Made by a program: the position numbers and the translations under genes
Notes under the pieces: generated by a model
Database searches by the model: none
What the model was told of the DNA's origin: nothing
Seen by the model: the letters and a program-made list of their open reading frames with translations, nothing else
Source: Macrotis lagotis
Lineage: Eukaryota; Chordata; Mammalia; Peramelemorphia; Peramelidae
Direction: 5' to 3'
Length of the DNA: 64,000 nt
Assembly (NCBI RefSeq): GCF_037893015.1
Contig: NC_133666.1
Span: 462,110,867-462,174,866 of the forward strand
Shown here: positions 57,291 to 64,000 of the stretch, piece by piece
Numbering within the stretch: the stretch's first letter is position 1
Layout of the letters: the number at the start of each line of letters is the position of its first letter

Positions 57291-58711
57291 TTTTTAAATT
57301 TTCCCTGGTTACATACAAAAATAAGTTTCAACATTCACTTTTAAAATCTTGAGTTCCCAATCCACTCCCTTCCTCCTACCCTACTCCCCCTTATTGAGAA
57401 AACAAGCTATTTGATATAGGTTACAAATATGTAATCATGAAAAACATTGCCACAAAAGTCATGTTGTTAGAGTAAACATAACCCCACTCCATGAAAAAGA
57501 TAAACCTCAAGAAAAAAGTATATATCAATCTGTACTCAGATGCCATCAGCTTTGTCTTTACCACAAGTCCTCCAAAGTTTTCTTGGCAGCTGATCATCCT
57601 ATAACATTGCTGTTTCATTGTATATAGTACATTTTTCATTGTATCTGCTGATGTAAGTTTTCTACTGAGAGCATCCTGTTCATCATTTCTTATAATAGAA
57701 TAGTATTTTGTCTTAATCACATGCAATTATTTCAGCCATTGAGCATTCCCTCGATCTCTAGTTTTTTGCCACAAGAGCACCTAAAAATATCCTTATACAT
57801 AAAGGTCCATTTCCTTCCTGTTTTTCATCTCTTCTGGAATATAGATCTACTGGTGGCACTACTAGGTCATGGGATAGGCATGGTGCCCTTTGGGCATAAT
57901 TCCAAATTGTTCTATAGAACTACTGAATCACTTCACAATTCCTCCAAGAGTGCATTAATCTCATTTTCCCTCATCCCCTTCTCTTTCTGTCCTATTAGTG
58001 AATCCAATAGGTCTAAGATAGAACCTCAGAATTGTTCCAATCCACATTTCTCCTATCAATAGAGAGTTAGGACATTTTTTAAATGATTTAAATGGGTAGC
58101 ATTGATAATCTCATCTGAAAAGTGTTCATGTCTTTTGATCATTTATCAATTGGGGAATAGCTCTTATTTTTTTATAAATTTGACATAGTTTGCTAAGTTT
58201 GAGAAGTTAGGTCTTTATTGGAGAAACTTATTTCAATATCTTTTCACACAATTACTATAGCTAACTTTATTTCCCTCCATTCTATTACCCCACTCCAATT
58301 TATTTTCTCTCTCTACTTTCACTGTCTCTTTTCAAAAGTGTTTTTCATCTGACTATCCCCTCCTGCAATTGTCCCTCACTTTTATTACCTCCCCCCATAC
58401 TTTCTTCCATTCTCTTCTCCTCCTACTTTCTTCTAGGGTAATAAAAGATACTTACCTCTAGGGATGATAGGGTAAGTATGTATGACATTCCTTCTCTGAG
58501 TCAGTTTTGATGAGAATAAGGCTCACTCACTCTCCCTCAACTTTCCTTCTTCCACTCCAGTGCAAAGCTTTTTCTTGCCTCTGTTATGTGAAATAACACC
58601 CCATTCTACCTCCTACTTTTCCTTTCTACCATATATCAACCACTAACTCCATCTTTTTAAAAATTGTCCCTTAAAATTCAACTCCCACCTGTGGCTTGTC
58701 TATATTGTTTT

Positions 58712-59868
58712 TTCACTCTTGTCCTTCATTATTGAAAAGATCAAAATGACTTCATTATGTTTCAGGCAAATTACAGCGTGTCCAAATGTGGCTGATCAGA
58801 CCAATATGAGCTCAGAATACTTTATCACAGGTCAGGCACAAATAGTCCATGTGAACATCTGGGGGTGGGTACTCTAAACTTACATATGTCATGTTTCTTT
58901 TGAGCTACTTCAATTCTGCCTTCTTCACAGAGTGCAGCACCCTCACTGATGAGGTCACACTATGCTGGGCAGTCCTGTGCCAGGGTCTCCCATGCTGTAC
59001 AGTTAATTATAAAGTTCTTCAATGAGACCTTCACGACATCTGGTCATTGCTTCTTCTGACTGCCTTGTGACCACTTGCCCTCCATAAAATAGCTTCTTTG
59101 GCAAGCATACGTCTGGCATTCTAACAACATGTCCAACCCATCATAGTTGTGCTCTCTGTAGCAATGTTGGAATGCTTGGCAGTTTAGCTTGAGAAAGGAC
59201 TTCAGTGTCTGGTATCTTCTCCTGCGAGGTGAACTTCAGAATCCTCCTAAGACAATTTAAATGGAAGCAATTCAGTTTCCTAACAAGGTGCTGGTAGACT
59301 ATCCAGGTTTCACAGGCATGTAGCAATGAGTTCAGCACAAAGACTCTGTAGACCTTCAGTTTGGTAGTCAGTCTAATACCTCTTCTCTCCCATACTTTCT
59401 TTCAGAGCCTCCCAAATACTGAACTAGCTCTAGCAATGCATGTGTCAACCTCATTATCAATCTGTACCTCCCTGCAAAGGATACTGCCAAGATAAGTGAA
59501 CTTGTCCACAGCCCTCAAGACTTCTCCATTTGCTGTAATCAATGGTTCCACATATGGATGGTGCAGTGCTGACTGATGAAGCACCTGTGTTTTCTTGGTG
59601 TTAATTGTTAGACCAAAATGAACACAAGCAGAAGAGAATTGATCCATATTTGGTTGCAGCTCAGTTTCAGAGGCTGCATTAAATGAATAGTCATCTGCAA
59701 ACAGAAGATCATGTACCAATACTCCCTCCATTTTGGTCTTGGTTTGGAGCCTTTTCAATTTCTAGAATTTGCCATCAGTGTGATAGCTGACTTGAGGTCA
59801 TGTTCATCTTCAGTGAAGGCATTTGATAATATGACTGAAAACATCATGCTAGAAGTATGGGAGCAAGT
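58712..59868 (-). mobile_element. RTE-clade LINE, 5'-truncated, inside the minus-strand L1
   Basis: Its limits were set by comparing the flanking L1 spacer with the uninterrupted spacer at 56636-56680. The left flank ends ...GTCTATATTG and the right resumes TTCCAACTGACC. The element carries the C-terminal reverse-transcriptase region and beyond, with its 3' end at the low-coordinate side. Confidence 0.8.
59402..59758 (-). pseudogene. RTE reverse-transcriptase fragment
   Basis: A 118-codon open piece. It keeps catalytic motif C in LLFADDYSFNAASE, followed by FGLTINTKKTQVLHQ and VDKFTYLGSILC, the standard RTE palm and thumb order. A second piece in another frame at 59141-59338 (ACETWIVYQHLVRKLNCFH, then CLRRIL) is the C-terminal tail. 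A frameshift separates them and the N-terminal endonuclease is absent, so no enzyme can be made. Confidence 0.85.
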
Positions 59869-61753
59869 ATGCTCCTTCCAACTGACCTAATAAGTGAGAA
59901 AGTTCATATGACTTATCAGTACAATCTTCCTTTCCTGTTCATTTTTTTATGCTTCGCTTGAGACTTGTATTTGAAGGTCAGGTTTTCTATTCAGTTATGA
60001 TCATTTCATCAAGAAAGTTTGAAAGTCCCCTATTTCATTGAATATCCCTCTTTTCCCCTGAAAGAGTATGCTCAGATATGTTGGATAGTTGATTCTTGTT
60101 TGTAGTTCAAGTTCTTTTGCCTTCCAGAATATCATCTTCCAAGCCCTTATGATCCCTTAATATAAAAGCTGCAAAATCTTGCGTTATCTTAACTGAGGCT
60201 CCTCAATATTTGAATTATTTATTTCTGGCTACTTGCAATATTTTCTTCTTGACCTGGGAGCTCTGAAATTTGGCTATAATATTTCTGGCAGTTTTCAATT
60301 TGGGATTTCTTTCAGGAGGTGATCAATAAATTCTTTTGGTTTCTATTTTACCCTCTGCTTCTAGAATATCAGGACACCTTTCCTTGATAGTTTCTTGAAA
60401 AATGATGTTTGGGCTCTTTTTGGTCATGGCTTTAAGATAGTCCATTAGATTTTAAATTATGTCTCCTGGATCTGTTGTTTTTCTAATAAAATGTTTCCTT
60501 TTTATCAAGTTTTTCTTTCTTTTTGTTTTGTTTTATTGCTTCTTGTTTTCTCATAAAGTTATCAATTTCTCTTTACCCTATTCTACATTTTAAGGAATTA
60601 TTCTCTTCAGTGAGTTTTTGTATTTCCTTTTCCATGTATCTAATTCTGTTTTTCTAAGATATTCTCCCCATTGACTTTTTGAACCTCATTTCCAATTTGA
60701 TCCAGTCTGGTTTATAAGGTGCTTTTTCTTTTATATTTTTGGTATCTCCTTCATCAAGCTGCTAGCTCAGTTTTCATTTTTCCACATCACTCTAATTTTT
60801 CTCAATTTTTCCTCTACCTCCCGTATTTGATTTTCAAAATCCCTTTTGAGCTTTTCCATGTCCTGGGATTAGTTTGAAATTTTCTTAGAGGCTTCAGATA
60901 TAGAAACTTTGACTTTGTTATCTTGAGTATATATTTTGATCTTCCTCATTACCATTGTAAATGCCTATGGTCAGATTTTTTTCTTCTGTTGTTTTAACCA
61001 TTTCCCTATCCTATGACTTGATTTTTAACTCTTTGTCAAGGTGGGGCTCCACTTCCAGGGAGGAAGACTGTTTTCAGAGATATTTCCAGAAATCTGCAAG
61101 TTTTCAATTCTTTCAAGTTATAACTATCTTCTGGCCTGTGTTCTTGTATGTATATGGGTGACCACAAACACTTTCTCCTGCCCTGGAATTGTAAGGAGGG
61201 TCCCTGATCCATTAAGGCAGTAAGCTCTGTTGTGCCTCTGCTCCTCTTTCTGGATCTGGGACCCAGATCTGAGTATGGGCAAAGCAAGAGAGTCCTGCCT
61301 CAGTGATAGCAATAAAACCCTTGCAATTTCCTTCCCCCTTACCATCAGTGATCTGGGAGCTACAGAAGCAGTTGCTGTTGATTCAGTGGCTCCTGAGGAT
61401 TGGTCCTAGTCTGCTGGGACTGGGTCTGATACCTGCGATGGATTGTACTCCAATTTCATCCCAGTGGGGCAGTTTTCCTGCTGTCCTTCCTAGTAACTTG
61501 GCAGTCACTGGGCTAGAGAGGTCTGGAAACCACCACCACTGCCACTGAGCCAGTCACCCAACAATTTGTTCCTAGATGATTGGATCCCCTCTGCATTGAT
61601 CTGGCCTCTTCCGCTCTGTGCTTCTCTCTTACCCTGAAGCAGCAGACCCTTCCTGCTCAACCTTGTGAGTTCTGCCATTCTAGAATTTATTTAACAGTCA
61701 TAATTTAAAGGTATTTGAAGGGATTTGGGAAGAGAGATCAGGATCTTGACCCC

Positions 61754-62425
61754 CTAACTCACTATTGATAGGAGAAATGCAGGTTGGAAGAACTCTGAGA
61801 TACTACCTTATACTTATTGGATTGGATAATAAGACAGAAAGAGAAGATGGCAAATATTGGGAAGGATGTATAGAAAAAAATGTGGTATGTAATTATGGAA
61901 CACTATTCTTATTATAAGAAATGATGAACAGGATGTTCTTAGTAAAAGACTTATCAAAAACCAAAAAAAAACCAAATTACATGAGCATATGCAATAGAAA
62001 ATGTATTTTATACAAAATAATAACAATGTTATAGGATGATCAACTGTGAATGATTTAGATTTTTTTCAGCAATATTGTGACCCAAGAGAACCTTGAAGGA
62101 CTTACAATAAAAAATGCTATCTATCCATCTCAAAGACAGAGCTGATGGTGTCTGAATACAGATTGAAGCATACTTTTTTATTTTATTTTTCTTGAGGTTT
62201 CTCTTTTTTTGTATGGGCATTAGTTTACTTTTACAACATAAATATTGGGGTAATGCTTTCATGACTACACATTTTAACCTATATTAAATAACTTGCTTTC
62301 TCAATGAAGGGGAGTAGGGTGGAAGGAAGGAAGAGAATTCAGAACTCAAGGTTAAAAAAAGCTTTGCATACTATATTACAATTTGTTTTCTCATTAATAT
62401 TTTATTTTAAAATAAATAAGAATTT
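61754..62425 (+). mobile_element. Plus-strand L1, right part (ORF2 end and 3' UTR)
   Basis: Resumes the L1 of 55260: ATAGGAGAAATGCAGGTTGG, AACTCTGAGATACTACCTTA, ATGATGAACAGGATGTTCTT, GACAGAGCTGATGGTGTCTG, then GAGAATTCAGAACTCAAGG and an A-rich end. Confidence 0.85.
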
Positions 62426-62860
62426 AAAAAATTCTCTAATTACCCAATAGTGAGGGGGGGGAAATAGTTTAATTATATGATTGATAAGTTGAAGTACTAT
62501 TTGTGTTGGTATTGGTATCGTCATACCTCATTCATTATGACTATCATCATGATTGATAATTATTAACAAATGAATAGCAATTAAAATTCTCAAGCCCTCA
62601 CAGCAAGAAACTGTTCTTTTACCAGTGCTACCATTTCATCTGTCAATCAAGGATTAGACTAGCTAAATTCAGACAAACTCATCACCAGAAGAATGGTCAG
62701 GAGGTCATCTTTTGACAAAAGAGCAACCCATGAAGATAGCCAAGGAATAGAGAATAATTTGCATAGGTGAGAGTGCATCCTCATTAATGAAGTCATAGAT
62801 TCATGAACCTTGAAGTACCACCATCTAACTGAAAGGCAAATGACTTCTTTGTTCTGAAAT
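62426..62860. other. Unassigned DNA
   Basis: No recognised gene. Includes a G run at about 62453-62460. Confidence 0.3.
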
Positions 62861-62864
62861 ATCA

Positions 62865-62965
62865 TAAGGGTAATAGCTTGCATTTGTGTAGAATATTAGG
62901 GTTTGCAGAATACATTATTTCATTTGGTCCTCACAATAATCTTGCAGGATAGGAATTACATTTTA
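62865..62965 (-). mobile_element. MIR SINE, antisense, cut by an L1
   Basis: AGCTTGCATTTGTGTAGAAT, TTATTTCATTTGGTCCTCAC, AATAATCTTGCAGGATAGGA. It stops where L1 3' UTR sequence begins. Confidence 0.65.
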
Positions 62966-62969
62966 ACAT

Positions 62970-63525
62970 TATTTTTTCTTGTTTTAACTTCCAAATTTTC
63001 TCACTCACCTACCAACTGAAAAGGTAATCAATATGATAACCATTATACATTTGAATAATATTGCAAAATATGTTGTAAAACATGTCCATGTTGCAAAAAA
63101 TTTTAAAAGAAAGAAACTGATAAAGTGAAAAACAATATGCTTCAATCTATACTGAGTTTATTAGTTCTCCCTTTGGAGGTAGTAACATTTTTCATCATAA
63201 TTCCCTTGGAATTGTCTCTAGACAAGAGGTTCTAGTCCTCCTTGAACATAGCCCATATGTATTTTTTAAAATGTTGATCATCATTCAAATATTCCTATTA
63301 CTCTATACAGAGTTTTCCTGGTTCTGTTCACTTTCCTTTTGCATTGGTTCAGTTCATATAATTTTCCCACATTTTCTTAAAACTATACCCCCTCATCATT
63401 TCTTATAGTGCAGTCATTCCATCACATCTTATACCACAACTTGTTTGACTATTTTCTGATTGAAGGACATCCTCTCAATTTCTAGTTCTTTTCCACCATA
63501 AAAAGAACTGCTTTATTATCTTTTT
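62970..63525 (-). mobile_element. L1 3' end, minus strand
   Basis: Antisense L1: GCAAAATATGTTGTAAAACA, CTTGGAATTGTCTCTAGACA, TTCCTGGTTCTGTTCACTTT, CAACTTGTTTGACTATTTTC, TTGAAGGACATCCTCTCAAT. Confidence 0.75.
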
Positions 63526-64000
63526 TGTGGTGAAAAAGAATTCGAAATTGAAGGAATGCCTATCAATTGGGATTAACAAGTTGTGCTATATGAATTTAAT
63601 GGAATGTCATGGTGCAGTAAGAAATAATGAGCAGGTAGATTTCAGAAAAAGCTGGAAAGACTTATGTGAACAGATGTTGAGTGAAATGAGCAGAACAAGG
63701 AAAACATTGTACACAGTAAACACACCACTGTTTGATGATTAACTATGATTGACTTAACTTTTCTCAAAAATACAAGGATCCAAGACAGTTCCAGAAGATT
63801 CATGATAGAAAATTCTATCCATATCCACAGAAGAAATCAATGGAGTCTCAATGCAACTTGAAGCACATTATTTTCACTTTCTGCTCTTTTTTATGTTTTT
63901 TCTCCTGTTCACAATATGTGGATATATGTTTTACATGATTGCACATATATAACATATCAGGGAGGGAGAAGGGGAGGGAGAAAACTTTGTAACTCAAAAT
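63526..64000 (+). mobile_element. L1 3' end, plus strand, running off the window
   Basis: Sense L1: GAATGCCTATCAATTGGGAT, ATGGAATGTCATGGTGCAGT, GTGAAATGAGCAGAACAAGG, GGGAGGGAGAAAACTTTGTA. A 71-codon remnant at 63527-63742 retains KLKECLSIGINKLCYMNLME, the decayed counterpart of the ORF2 end at 47700. Confidence 0.8.

Larger units (their letters stand above)
57291..61753 (-). mobile_element. Minus-strand L1 inserted into the plus-strand L1
   Basis: Flanked by CCTAACTCACCATT (57277-57290) and CCTAACTCACTATT (61754-61767), a 14-base target-site duplication with one mismatch. From 57291: antisense 3' UTR and ORF2 C-terminal part to about 58250, a direct jump to the spacer (58260-58711), an RTE insertion (58712-59868), then ORF1 (about 59940-60980) and 5' UTR (60980-61753). 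Its 5' end reads GGGGGTCAAGATCCTGATCT. ORF2 is almost wholly deleted. Confidence 0.85.

Noticed and set aside
57721..58062. A 113-codon plus-strand frame
   Set aside because: It is the antisense of L1 ORF2 C-terminal and 3' sequence.
1..64000. CRISPR arrays, bacterial operons, tRNA and rRNA genes
   Set aside because: No spaced direct repeats of array type, no ribosome-binding sites or operon spacing, and no full tRNA cloverleaf. The SINE heads resemble tRNA-derived promoters but are parts of SINEs.
62970..64000. Twin-primed L1 inversion
   Set aside because: Both arms contain 3' UTR, so the arms overlap; a classic twin-primed inversion joins adjacent, non-overlapping segments.

Overview
This is mammalian nuclear DNA, almost certainly from a marsupial. 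It is AT-rich, has no bacterial-style gene arrangement, and is mostly interspersed repeats. The marsupial call rests on the repeat mix: many copies of a young SINE starting GGGGCAGCTAGGTGG, MIR-like SINEs with a CTCCAGTATCTTTGCC-type tail, RTE-tailed SINEs beside an RTE LINE, marsupial-type L1 elements, and many old L2, CR1/L3 and MIR copies. I cannot name the species from the sequence alone.

Only one protein-coding gene part is convincing. It lies on the minus strand at 28552-28745 and matches what I recall of the terminal coding exon of AKAIN1 (A-kinase anchor inhibitor 1). It has a strong splice acceptor, an RII-binding amphipathic helix, and a length that gives exactly 69 residues once a five-residue first exon is added. 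The short first coding exon was not found, so most of the window would be intron (above 28745) or 3' UTR and downstream DNA (below 28552) of this gene.

Layout. 1-13400: old L2, L1, MIR and RTE-tailed SINE fragments, microsatellites, and one SINE inside a MIR with a perfect target-site duplication. 13400-19000: CR1/L3 and L2 fragments, MIRs and a long (TA)n tract. 19520-25920: an old, rearranged minus-strand L1 that received a MIR, two young SINEs and a 5'-truncated L1. 25970-28500: MIR, then mostly unassigned DNA including the probable AKAIN1 3' UTR. 28552-28745: the AKAIN1 exon. 28900-46600: L2, L1, MIR, RTE-tailed SINE, an inverted SINE pair, a probable solitary LTR and several microsatellites. 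46620-54090: a full-length minus-strand L1 (47138-53764, perfect 15-bp target-site duplication) inside the 3' end of an older plus-strand L1. 55260-62425: a three-level nest, with an RTE element inside a minus-strand L1 inside a plus-strand L1. 62970-64000: two L1 3' ends facing opposite ways.

No RNA gene, CRISPR array, operon or new multi-gene system was seen. The interest lies in the single gene exon and in the readable order of transposon insertions. Every L1 and RTE reading frame here is broken.
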